Below are positions 1-6,653 of a stretch of DNA of 23,044 nt, piece after piece. Position numbers and translations under genes: made by a program. Under the pieces are notes generated by a model. The model ran no database searches and had not been told where the DNA came from. It saw only the letters and a program-made list of their open reading frames with translations. The DNA is taken from assembly GCA_902489575.1 (NCBI GenBank), contig CABUAQ010000023.1, positions 1 to 23,044 of the forward strand, in the 5' to 3' direction. This DNA is from an uncultured bacterium. Lineage in GTDB: Bacteria > Cyanobacteriota > Vampirovibrionia > Gastranaerophilales > Gastranaerophilaceae. Numbering within the stretch: position 1 is the stretch's first letter; each line of letters begins with the position of its first letter.

Positions 1-1
1 C

Positions 2-208
2 ATTGATAATTATAATAATTTAAAAATACCTACTTTATATTGGGCTATCAGTTTTGTATTCATAGTTCTAACACTTTTTGTCATTATTACAAGTACATAC
101 TTATATTTTCCAGCAATCTATCAATTCTATAAATCTATTATTAATATCCCCGATGAGATTAAACAGCAGTTCTTATTTGAATTTACCAATGCTGCCAAAT
201 CATTTTAG
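2..208 (+). CDS. C-terminal part of a small membrane protein (cut by window edge)
   Basis: An open frame enters from the left edge and ends with TAG at 206-208, giving 68 visible residues. It shows one strong hydrophobic segment (about residues 12-37, around ISFVFIVLTLFVIITS) followed by a soluble tail ending NAAKSF. Its last 26 bases overlap the end of the minus-strand toxin fragment (183-396). The same convergent, overlapping layout recurs at 4484-4831 with 4814-6382, so this is probably the membrane partner, perhaps an immunity protein, of the broken toxin copy. I see no clear sequence similarity to the other membrane partner. Start and full length lie outside the window. The function is inferred from context only. 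Confidence 0.5.
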   Translation: MDNYNNLKIPTLYWAISFVFIVLTLFVIITSTYLYFPAIYQFYKSIINIPDEIKQQFLFEFTNAAKSF

Positions 209-396
209 GAGTCTTAACTATAATAATTGAATAATAATTTCTCATCGTACCTAAAACTTGGGCCAAATGAGCAATTTGAACTTTCCAATCAGAATCAGAT
301 TTATTCATGTCATATGTATCATTAACAACTGTCCACATATTATCTTGAGAATCTATATAAGTATATACAAAATCAACATGCCCTAGTGAGATTAAA
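183..396 (-). pseudogene. 3' fragment of split polymorphic-toxin-like gene (second copy)
   Basis: Translating the minus strand from about 396 to the TAA at 183-185 gives a tail starting near ISLGHVDFVYTYID and ending VKTPKMIWQHW. It aligns to the last ~75 residues of the intact toxin at 4814-6382: SLGHVDIPYMFID, then the shared YD...DSDWKV/DPDWKV block, then YYS and VK(T/V)PK. The rest of this copy is at 3536-4258 on the same strand, so the gene was split by the intervening plus-strand phage fragment. The fragment has no start codon or promoter of its own and cannot be expressed alone as a complete protein. It overlaps the 3' end of the membrane-protein fragment at 2-208. Confidence 0.8.
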
Positions 397-729
397 CCTG
401 TAGAAATAAAAAGTAGTATTATTCCTATATTTGGGAAAAGAAATCATAAAGGGATTAGAAATTACGTTGTTGAAGCCTTTCGTCATGTTGGTAATGTAAC
501 AATAAAATCTAATAATCGTACTGTAGTTTTTACAAAAGATGGAGCAAAAAGGACATCCCAAAAACAAAATCCGTCAGATATTAAACAAAATGCTTTTTAT
601 ACAAAAATAAATGAAATAGTAGAAAGAGCAAAATACTTTACATTTATTCCTGCTGACGAAAAACACAAACATAAAGTAAAAGGTCAGGAAATTTACTATT
701 CTAAATTTAATATAGATAACGACCCTTAT
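361..729 (+). pseudogene. 5'-truncated coding remnant, BECR/LPD3-like domain (in frame with MuF gene)
   Basis: The frame of the MuF gene stays open upstream of its first ATG (730) back to a TAA at 358-360, with no ATG, GTG or TTG in between. From about 394 the translation reads as real protein: IIPIFGKRNHKGIRNYVV, then NRTVVFTKDGAKRTSQ, then an EIVERAKYF helix and EIYYSKFNIDND. This pattern fits the phage BECR (barnase/EndoU/colicin/RelE-like) and LPD3-type domains found in large phage polyvalent proteins; the family name is from memory. The coding sequence begins abruptly where the split toxin gene ends (about 394-396), so its true start was lost at the insertion boundary. Confidence 0.6.
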
Positions 730-3534
730 ATGGTTAAAATTGCGGTAGATGTTCCACCGGACAAATATCTAGAGCAAGGCGCAAATTATAACTTTGCAGG
801 GCATAGAGTTAAACAAATAGAAATAGCACCCGCCAGAATAAAGGTTTCGGTTGATAATCAACGCAGCCTAGCTGAAACGGATGCCATTACTATTATAACC
901 TATTATAACGAAGATTTCAACCCGTCTACATTCAATAATATTAAAAATGCTAAGCAATCAGCCCTGAATGCCGCACTGACAAGCGGACGTGTATATTATG
1001 AAAACGGAGCATTTAAGACCGTTGATAGTTTTTCAAATGCTGTAGCAAGTGAACTTGAAACACTTGGGGCGAAGTTTAAATATGGTGCATACTATATTGA
1101 CCGTGCGTTATTGCCTGTTGAAATTGAAAACACTTTATCAATGATTGCAGCACGTGAGAGTGCAAAGCTTGCCGCACTTAACGGTTTATTGATTAAATTA
1201 GCTGATAATGTGACTAAGGCGCAGTTTAATAAGCTTCTGATTGAAGAAGCTGCTCAATTGATGTTCAAAAAACTTGAAAAAGACCTTGTCGAAAGTACAT
1301 CAGAAGGTAAACTTCCGACCGTTGGAACTTATTATGAAGTGCCTGACCTTGAGATAGCTGATGATAAAATCAACGAAATAAATAAATATTATGAAGAAGG
1401 GGGAGAAGGAGAAGCCCCGGAGATTGATTTAGAAACTGATATTTTAGGTCCAAAAAGTAAAAAGAAAAAATTCCCCAAAAATAAAAATGGTGGCTCTGGC
1501 TCTGATTCAGGCAACGGCAATAGTTCTGATAGTGATAGTGATGATAATGGAAACCCGCCTAAAGATGGTGGGAATAGTTCAGGTGGAGGTAATGACTCAG
1601 GCGGAAATGATACTAATGACGGAAGTAGTACCGATACTAATGACAACACTGATAGCAATATTGATTATAATTCGTCCTTAGATGTTTTTAAAGAAGACAA
1701 ATGGACAAAAAAAATTGCCAAAGATTATGTTTACAACATGAAATACTGGGTTAAGAAGTGGAAAGCAAAAGAGATTATAAAAATGCGTCGTGATGTACTT
1801 GAAATGGTACAAGGCGGGGCAAGAATTGAAACAATACAAAAATACTTTGAAAAAGAATGGAAGATTGCCAAAGATAAAGCCGCATTTCTGGCACGTAATG
1901 AAAGCGAAATCGCTTCATCCGTATTAAAGGCTGTACACTATCAAAGGCAAGGCTGTACACACTTTTTCTGGATGCCTTCAACCTCAAAAGAGAAACGAGA
2001 ACTTCACCTTGAATATGCCAAAGAAAAAGGCAATAAATACGGCATTGGCGGCACAAATATATTCCCTTACGCTAAACCGCCATATATTGAAGAACTTAAA
2101 ACTAAAAGAAGTGACGGGAAATATGATATTGAACCTAATAGAGATGGACCGCGGGGATTACCGGGGCAGACCTATAACTGCGGGTGTAATCAACTAGGTG
2201 TCAAAAACTATCAATATTATGTCAACCAGAGAAAAATAGAAAATGCTAAAAGAAATATTTTCACAAAGATTAAATACACAATCGAAAACAGTTTGCAACG
2301 CAATAATTACCCTTGGCGATATAGACGATTCGGGGAAGGGTAAGCGGTTTAAATCACGCTTTATACAGCCGGGGTTAGCAGGTTATCCGGGCCAATACGG
2401 CAACGTATTAGTACGCAAGGAAACCCTTGATAAATCACTAAATACAATTATCGGAGCACCGGTAATAATCAACCATACGAATGTTACAGTAGATAATGCG
2501 GACGATTTACGTGTAGGTGTAATATCTAACGCATACTATAACGATAAAGACGGCTGGTACTGGTGCGAGGGTGTTATATGGGATGAAACCGCACAAAATC
2601 TAATTACTGATAAAAAATGGTCTGTGTCTTGTTCTTATGACTTTTTAGAACAAGACGATGAGGGCGGAACAGAAAACAATATCCCATATGACCGAGAATT
2701 TACAAAACTAAACTTTGTACACCTTGCGTTAGTGGATAACCCACGCTATGAACGAGCAAATATTGTGTTCAATTCAAAGACAGTGGTACAAAACGGCGGC
2801 GAAGGTTCAGGAAACTTTGAACACGACGGCAGACCGGGAGAAGTCGGCGGAAGTGCACCGCAAAAACAGACTATGCCATCTGTTGAAGATTATAAAAATC
2901 CACAGAAGGATTATGAATTACCCGTCATACCTAAAAGTATTCTTAACAAACTAAATAAGAGTACAAAACCAGTAATTCTCAAAAAAGATATTATAGAAAA
3001 AAATAAAAATCATCACCCTGATGTGAATATCGAAGATTATAATCAGATTTTAGAAGAAGGTATTTACAGGGCAGATATAGTTTTTAAAACAAAACAAAAC
3101 GATGACTACTATAATTTTGTGCATTATGATGATAAATATCATCCACAAGTTTTAGTGGAATTATCAGAAACAAAAAATAATTACGAGATAGTAAATTTCT
3201 ACAGAATTGATGATAAACACTTGGATAAAAAACTAAAAAAAGCAATAAAAAGAATCGATAACGAGGGCGGGAAATTCCTCATTGACATTGAGGGCGAAGC
3301 CTCAAAGGTTGGCTCCCTTTCCAATCTTGAAATCGATTCTATTTGCATTATAACCGATAATCAAGAGGATTTCAACCCTACAGGAGAAAATATGTTAAAT
3401 AATGTTGAGAACGAGAACTGGAAAACTCTCTACGATAAGAATGGCGAACCATATCATGTAGATTTAGATGATTCTGACAATGAAAATAAAGTTAAAAAAA
3501 CCACTGTCAAAACTAAAGACGGTAATGCTTTTGA
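397..3534 (+). mobile_element. Phage head-gene fragment inserted into toxin gene
   Basis: About 3.14 kb of plus-strand phage-type coding sequence lies between the two halves of a minus-strand toxin gene. Both end genes are cut at the boundary. The left one has a domain but no start. The right one runs about 57 codons into sequence antisense to the toxin. No integrase, transposase or terminal inverted repeats are visible, so this looks like a fragment rather than an intact element. A TAAA occurs at both junctions (393-396 and 3535-3538); four bases in AT-rich DNA is weak evidence of a target duplication. The boundaries come from alignment to the intact toxin at 4814-6382 and are good to a few codons. 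Confidence 0.65.
730..2343 (+). CDS. Phage MuF/SPP1 gp7-like head morphogenesis protein, fused to upstream BECR-like domain
   Basis: This is a 537-residue frame from the first available ATG, which has no Shine-Dalgarno site. The coding frame continues upstream to about 394, so the gene is 5'-truncated. Residues 1-45 finish a BECR/LPD3-like domain. Residues ~50-190 resemble the N-terminal part of gp7-like minor head proteins (EDFNPSTF, then SGRVYYENGAFK). Residues ~235-318 are a Gly/Ser/Asp/Asn-rich linker. The C-terminal MuF domain shows FLARNESEIA, RELHLEYAKEKG and the ending PGQTYNCGCNQ. MuF proteins act in phage head assembly and in temperate phages often carry toxin domains, usually at the C-terminus; here the BECR-like domain is N-terminal. 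Its end overlaps the next gene by 101 bp. Portal, terminase and capsid genes are absent, so it is probably a relic. Confidence 0.7.
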   Translation: MVKIAVDVPPDKYLEQGANYNFAGHRVKQIEIAPARIKVSVDNQRSLAETDAITIITYYNEDFNPSTFNNIKNAKQSALNAALTSGRVYYENGAFKTVDSFSNAVASELETLGAKFKYGAYYIDRALLPVEIENTLSMIAARESAKLAALNGLLIKLADNVTKAQFNKLLIEEAAQLMFKKLEKDLVESTSEGKLPTVGTYYEVPDLEIADDKINEINKYYEEGGEGEAPEIDLETDILGPKSKKKKFPKNKNGGSGSDSGNGNSSDSDSDDNGNPPKDGGNSSGGGNDSGGNDTNDGSSTDTNDNTDSNIDYNSSLDVFKEDKWTKKIAKDYVYNMKYWVKKWKAKEIIKMRRDVLEMVQGGARIETIQKYFEKEWKIAKDKAAFLARNESEIASSVLKAVHYQRQGCTHFFWMPSTSKEKRELHLEYAKEKGNKYGIGGTNIFPYAKPPYIEELKTKRSDGKYDIEPNRDGPRGLPGQTYNCGCNQLGVKNYQYYVNQRKIENAKRNIFTKIKYTIENSLQRNNYPWRYRRFGEG

Positions 3535-3709
3535 TAAATTATCATTACTTTGCACATTTGCACTACCACCTTTAACAACTTCTCTTCTCAATATTCTATC
3601 TTTGTTTTTGAGAAAATGTTCTTTTAATTCAGGTGATGTTGATATTTCCTTGGATAAATCACTACTGGAGTTATATATAGTACCTATAGCATCTTTTATT
3701 CCTAATTGA
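2243..3709 (+). CDS. DUF2213-like phage protein with BECR nuclease-like domain and chimeric C-terminus
   Basis: The 488-residue frame overlaps the MuF gene by 101 bp, as packed phage genes often do; the start has only a weak AG-rich upstream site. Residues ~15-175 look like the DUF2213 phage domain, placed beside head genes and possibly prohead-protease related: PGQYGNVLVRKETLD, PVIINHTNV, WSVSCSYDF and FVHLALVDNPRYERA. A linker GGEGSGNFEHDGRPGEVGG (~188-206) is of the type that joins phage proteins to effector domains. Residues ~235-350 resemble a phage barnase/EndoU/colicin/RelE-type nuclease domain (HPDVNIEDYNQILEEG, FVHYDDKYHPQVLVE). From about residue 432 (base 3536) the sequence is antisense to the toxin fragment at 3536-4258, so the last ~57 residues are chimeric. 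Function as an RNase toxin is inferred. Confidence 0.65.
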   Translation: MLKEIFSQRLNTQSKTVCNAIITLGDIDDSGKGKRFKSRFIQPGLAGYPGQYGNVLVRKETLDKSLNTIIGAPVIINHTNVTVDNADDLRVGVISNAYYNDKDGWYWCEGVIWDETAQNLITDKKWSVSCSYDFLEQDDEGGTENNIPYDREFTKLNFVHLALVDNPRYERANIVFNSKTVVQNGGEGSGNFEHDGRPGEVGGSAPQKQTMPSVEDYKNPQKDYELPVIPKSILNKLNKSTKPVILKKDIIEKNKNHHPDVNIEDYNQILEEGIYRADIVFKTKQNDDYYNFVHYDDKYHPQVLVELSETKNNYEIVNFYRIDDKHLDKKLKKAIKRIDNEGGKFLIDIEGEASKVGSLSNLEIDSICIITDNQEDFNPTGENMLNNVENENWKTLYDKNGEPYHVDLDDSDNENKVKKTTVKTKDGNAFDKLSLLCTFALPPLTTSLLNILSLFLRKCSFNSGDVDISLDKSLLELYIVPIASFIPN

Positions 3710-4258
3710 TTTTCTAACTTCTTTTCAATTTTAATTTGCAAATCTTTATTAGGTAAATCAGCAATACTATAAATTAGGCTACCATTTTTTTCTATATAAT
3801 TCTTACTCAATAAAAAATCATGAGAAGCAGCCTTCCACATTTCTTTTGCATCAGGTACATTATAAAAATGTATAGCATCATATAATGCCATACCTGCATC
3901 TATAAATGTTCTAGGGAGTTGTGCTGGTGTGATTGGCAATATTTGACTTAGAAAATTAAAATTTTTCAATGGACGTTGGACACGATTTTTATTTACAACA
4001 TCATCAAAATTACTTTTATAATCATTCAAAGTATTAACTATATCTTCATATCTTTGATTCTGGAATGAATATTTCAGTTTTTCGACTGTTTGGGCATTCT
4101 GCTTATTCACTGCTTGCTGTTTTGTTAATTTTTCATACAGTTTCAAATATTTTGTTTGATCTGTTGTATTTATCATATCATCCAACAGCTCTGTTTCCAG
4201 ATCCAATGATTTTTGATAACTCCTTTCTATATTACTTATAGCTGTCTTTTCCTGTCAT
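3536..4258 (-). pseudogene. 5' part of split, N-terminally deleted polymorphic-toxin-like gene
   Basis: This is the second copy of the toxin at 4814-6382. It keeps the promoter, leader and ATG (4256-4258) but has lost the equivalent of 5799-6374, about 195 codons. The deletion shifts the frame: from the ATG it reads MTGKDSYK and stops. Beyond that, 234 bp (4016-4249) match the intact gene with about 5 differences and encode LETELLDDMINTTDQTKYLK and the following Lys/Gln-rich helix. The remaining C-terminal half is clearly homologous but diverged (DAKEMWKAASHDF, KNGSLIYSIADLPNK, IGTIYNSSSDLSKEI). It ends at about 3536, where the phage fragment begins; its tail is at 183-396. A TTG at 4206 could start a 5'-shortened protein, but no good ribosome site precedes it. 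I regard it as a dead or silent cassette. Confidence 0.75.
4016..4249 (-). repeat. Toxin coding repeat, copy 1
   Basis: These 234 bp match 5565-5798 with about 5 mismatches and no gaps by eye. They encode a probable coiled-coil segment. Just beyond 4016 identity drops sharply, so this is a recombination or conversion boundary or a selectively kept N-terminal module. Confidence 0.85.
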
Positions 4259-4306
4259 TTCTTTCCTTTCTGGACATTCTTTTTTGGCTCATCGTAGACT
4301 TTCATG

Positions 4307-4345
4307 AAAACAGAGTAAGGGCTGAATCTACCCTTACTCTGTTTT
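4307..4345 (-). terminator. Hairpin in toxin leader, copy 1 (attenuator candidate)
   Basis: A 15-bp perfect stem (AAAACAGAGTAAGGG with its complement) has a 9-base loop. It lies between the promoter and the toxin ATG on the minus strand. On that strand it ends in a run of T's, so it could stop transcription early. Read on the plus strand it is followed by six T's. Confidence 0.6.
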
Positions 4346-4377
4346 TTACTGATGTTTTTTATTCAATTGTCAGTCGT

Positions 4378-4406
4378 ATTGTAACATTGGACGTTATTTT
4401 TGTCAA
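4378..4406 (-). promoter_or_regulatory. Sigma-70 promoter of toxin leader, copy 1
   Basis: On the minus strand TTGACA (4401-4406) and TACAAT (4378-4383) are separated by exactly 17 bp. The -35 is a perfect consensus and the -10 has one mismatch. The next downstream start is the toxin ATG at 4258, about 115 nt after the expected transcription start. Confidence 0.75.
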
Positions 4407-4483
4407 GTCTTAATTTATTTCCAATATGGTTTTATAGACACTTGGCTATTCCTTTTAAATATTACTTCTTTTATTATATTTGT

Positions 4484-4831
4484 ATGAAAAAGATGATGTT
4501 AAAAGTTTATACTAATTTCCTAGAAACTTTATTATATATAACAGGCCTATCTTTCCCATTACATTGTCTTTTTCCTATCGTTATAATTCTTGATGAATAC
4601 TACAATCCATCAGGTCTATCAAAAACAGAATTTTCTTTACTAATATGTAATAGTTATAGTTTTATAATAACATATATTATTAACATTGTTGCAATTGGAA
4701 TTTCTTATATTTATTGTAAAAAATTTATTGATATAAATCTCATAAACAAACGTAACATACTTATTCTATTTACAATTATATTAAATATATTTGTTATTGA
4801 TATAGTTTACTTTTTATTTATTCTTAAGTAA
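4484..4831 (+). CDS. Small three-helix membrane protein, putative toxin partner
   Basis: This 115-residue protein starts MKKMMLKVYTNFLETLLY. It has three hydrophobic segments, at about residues 13-35, 52-80 and 92-113, and almost no soluble part beyond short loops. I chose the ATG at 4484 because the frame upstream (to 4400) lies in the toxin promoter repeat. There is no Shine-Dalgarno site; a TATTAT box at 4472-4477 is placed so that transcription would begin near the ATG, so it may be leaderless. The last 18 bases overlap the 3' end of the intact toxin gene on the other strand. The same convergent overlap is seen at 2-208 with 183-396. A membrane immunity protein is one reading; no family is recognised. 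Confidence 0.6.
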   Translation: MKKMMLKVYTNFLETLLYITGLSFPLHCLFPIVIILDEYYNPSGLSKTEFSLLICNSYSFIITYIINIVAIGISYIYCKKFIDINLINKRNILILFTIILNIFVIDIVYFLFILK

Positions 4832-6382
4832 TAACTCTTGCCATTCAGTTTTTGGTACCTTAATAACATGTAACGAATAATACTTCCTTATATAACCACC
4901 ATATTGTGCCATCGCAGCAACTTTGACTTTCCAATCAGGATCATCACGCTCAAAATCATATACGTCTAAAATTAAAGCTTTTATATCTCCATCTTTATCT
5001 ATAAACATATATGGTATATCAACATGTCCTAATGACAATTTTAAATTTGGATTTGTTCCAAAATATGCACTTTCTCCTTTAACTACTTGACCATTTTGTA
5101 AATCATCTTTATGTTTTTGTATTTTTTCTTTTATAGCATTATCTTTTGCAATTTGTTCAGACATATTACTATCAGAACGGTATATGATACCTATAGAATC
5201 AGACATTCCTGACTTTTTTATTTTTGTTCGTACAATATCTTGTAATTCTTCGGAAGGTAAATCACGTACACTATATGCTAAACTACCATTTTTTTTAACA
5301 TAACCACCACTTTGACCAAAATCATAAGATGCAGCTTTCCACATTTCTTTCGCATCATAGGTTTGATTATTATATTTAAACTTATTATATCCCCACATAC
5401 CAGCATCAACTATTTGTTTTGCTCTATATGGACTTTGATTAATATAAGTATCTAAAGTGTTATTTATAGATTGATATTTTATAGGATTAGCACTATATAT
5501 ATCAGGATTAACTTTCAATGGTCGTTGCATATGATTTTTCGCAACAACTTCACCATAATTACTCTTATAATCATTTAAAGTATTAACTATATCCTCATAT
5601 CTTTGATTCTGGAATGAATATTTTAGTTTTTGGACTGTTTGGGCATTTTGCTTATTCACTGCTTGCTGTTTTGTTAATTTTTCATACAGTTTCAAATATT
5701 TTGTTTGATCTGTTGTATTTATCATATCATCCAACAGCTCTGTTTCCAGATCCAATGATTTTTGATAACTCCTTTCTATATTACTTATAGCTGTCTTTAT
5801 TCTTTTCTGCTGAGTTGCATAGCGTTCTGTTTCCGGAAGTTCCATACGTATCTGCTTAACTGCTTGTTCTATTTTGGCAACATCTAATTTTACATCTGTA
5901 GACATTTCAGAAGTCTCGTTTGTCTTAATCTGTTCTGAGTTTTTGACTTCCGGCATCTCATCATGCCGGGCATAACCACGTAGAACTCCATCTTCGCCTA
6001 TATATATTGGCTCATCTGTCTCTGTGTTCGATTCAGAATCTGATCCTGATGGATATGCATATATTTCACTTTCTGATGATTCTTCTGGTCGTTCTTCTTT
6101 GGCTGTGACTTGCTCTTCTGTTGCGCCTGAGAATATACTATCTAGAATATCTTCAGGGATATAACCCTCTTCATCTTCTATGTGCATTACCGGAGGTGGA
6201 TATGGCTGTTCGTCAAATACTGGATATTTTTCCTCTTGCTCAAAGGGATTTGTTCTTGGTTCTTCCATAATACCTTTTCCTGATACTATAGATCCCCCGC
6301 CTGGGGCGCTTCTGTAGTGTGCACTTACCTCTGTACCGTCTGATCTTACGTATGATTCTACATACACTTCTTTTCTTGTCAT
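4814..6382 (-). CDS. Polymorphic-toxin-like protein, full-length copy
   Basis: This 522-residue protein has no signal peptide. Near the N-terminus YVRSDGTEVSAHYRSAPGG (residues ~11-29) is a motif type seen at the start of phage-borne and secreted polymorphic proteins. Residues ~35-165 are acidic and Pro/Ser/Glu-rich. Residues ~168-285 form a likely coiled coil. The C-terminal domain (~320-522) has DAKEMWKAASYDFG, IGIIYRSDSNMSEQI, SLGHVDIPYMFID and DVYDFERDD, then a YYSLHVIKVPK ending. I do not recognise its catalytic family; the conserved Asp/His/Tyr positions are candidates. The ATG at 6382 follows AGGAAAG with good spacing and a 169-bp promoter leader shared with the broken copy. A convergent membrane gene overlaps its end. 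A toxin role is inferred from architecture and the duplicated, C-terminally diverged copy. Confidence 0.65.
   Translation of the reverse strand: MTRKEVYVESYVRSDGTEVSAHYRSAPGGGSIVSGKGIMEEPRTNPFEQEEKYPVFDEQPYPPPVMHIEDEEGYIPEDILDSIFSGATEEQVTAKEERPEESSESEIYAYPSGSDSESNTETDEPIYIGEDGVLRGYARHDEMPEVKNSEQIKTNETSEMSTDVKLDVAKIEQAVKQIRMELPETERYATQQKRIKTAISNIERSYQKSLDLETELLDDMINTTDQTKYLKLYEKLTKQQAVNKQNAQTVQKLKYSFQNQRYEDIVNTLNDYKSNYGEVVAKNHMQRPLKVNPDIYSANPIKYQSINNTLDTYINQSPYRAKQIVDAGMWGYNKFKYNNQTYDAKEMWKAASYDFGQSGGYVKKNGSLAYSVRDLPSEELQDIVRTKIKKSGMSDSIGIIYRSDSNMSEQIAKDNAIKEKIQKHKDDLQNGQVVKGESAYFGTNPNLKLSLGHVDIPYMFIDKDGDIKALILDVYDFERDDPDWKVKVAAMAQYGGYIRKYYSLHVIKVPKTEWQELLLKNK
5565..5798 (-). repeat. Toxin coding repeat, copy 2
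   Basis: Partner of 4016-4249, with about 5 mismatches in 234 bp and only one amino-acid change seen in its best-aligned part (Q versus E in AQTVQKLKYS). It lies inside the intact toxin gene. Confidence 0.85.
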
Positions 6383-6429
6383 TTCTTTCCTTTCTGGACA
6401 TTCTTTTTTGGCTCATCGTAGACTTTCAT
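6379..6429 (-). CDS. Possible 16-codon leader peptide upstream of toxin
   Basis: On the minus strand an ATG one base after the hairpin (6427-6429) opens MKVYDEPKKNVQKGKK and stops at a TGA that shares the ATGA overlap with the toxin start. The peptide is lysine-rich. The overlap would allow translational coupling, but no ribosome site lies before its ATG, since the hairpin's 3' arm occupies that place. The same frame exists in the duplicate leader (4255-4305). Low confidence as a real peptide. Confidence 0.2.
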   Translation of the reverse strand: MKVYDEPKKNVQKGKK

Positions 6430-6430
6430 G

Positions 6431-6469
6431 AAAACAGAGTAAGGGCTGAATCTACCCTTACTCTGTTTT
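6431..6469 (-). terminator. Hairpin in toxin leader, copy 2 (attenuator candidate)
   Basis: Identical to the hairpin at 4307-4345: a 15-bp stem with a 9-base loop, located between promoter and start of the intact toxin. It is placed to reduce read-through into the toxin unless disrupted, for example by an antiterminator or by ribosomes; that role is inferred. Confidence 0.6.
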
Positions 6470-6501
6470 TTACTGATGTTTTTTATTCAATTGTCAGTCG
6501 T

Positions 6502-6530
6502 ATTGTAACATTGGACGTTATTTTTGTCAA
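6502..6530 (-). promoter_or_regulatory. Sigma-70 promoter of the intact toxin gene
   Basis: TTGACA (6525-6530) and TACAAT (6502-6507) on the minus strand with a 17-bp spacer. The expected leader is about 110 nt and includes the hairpin at 6431-6469. Confidence 0.75.
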
Positions 6531-6653
6531 GTCTTAATTTTATTTCCTGTTTTGGGCGTCAATTAACAAAATCATTCAAACAGAGGATTGAAGCAAAAAT
6601 ATAATAGTTTAAAATTAAGTTGGGTGGTTTATTAAGAATTTTGGGAGGATTGA

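Larger units (their letters stand above)
4254..4422 (-). repeat. Promoter-leader repeat, copy 1
   Basis: These 169 bp are identical to 6378-6547 apart from one extra T in the second copy. They carry the -35/-10 promoter, a 15-bp-stem hairpin, the ribosome site and the ATG of the toxin genes. The near-perfect match points to a recent duplication or ongoing gene conversion. Confidence 0.9.
6378..6547 (-). repeat. Promoter-leader repeat, copy 2
   Basis: Partner of 4254-4422. It contains the complete promoter, hairpin, ribosome site and start of the intact toxin gene. Sequence to the right of 6547 is unrelated to that right of 4422, which marks the edge of the duplication. Confidence 0.9.

Noticed and set aside
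373..567. Minus-strand 64-codon frame
   Set aside because: It lies antisense to the convincing BECR/LPD3-like coding remnant and has no family features.
1389..1658. Minus-strand Pro/Ser/Leu-rich frame of 89 codons
   Set aside because: It is the antisense of the Gly/Ser/Asp linker of the MuF gene; low complexity, no ribosome site.
393..3538. TAAA at both junctions as a target-site duplication
   Set aside because: Four bases in AT-rich DNA is expected by chance and no terminal repeats or transposase are present.
4213..4413. Plus-strand frame repeated at 6319-6537
   Set aside because: It is antisense to the duplicated toxin promoter-leader; its repetition follows from the DNA repeat.
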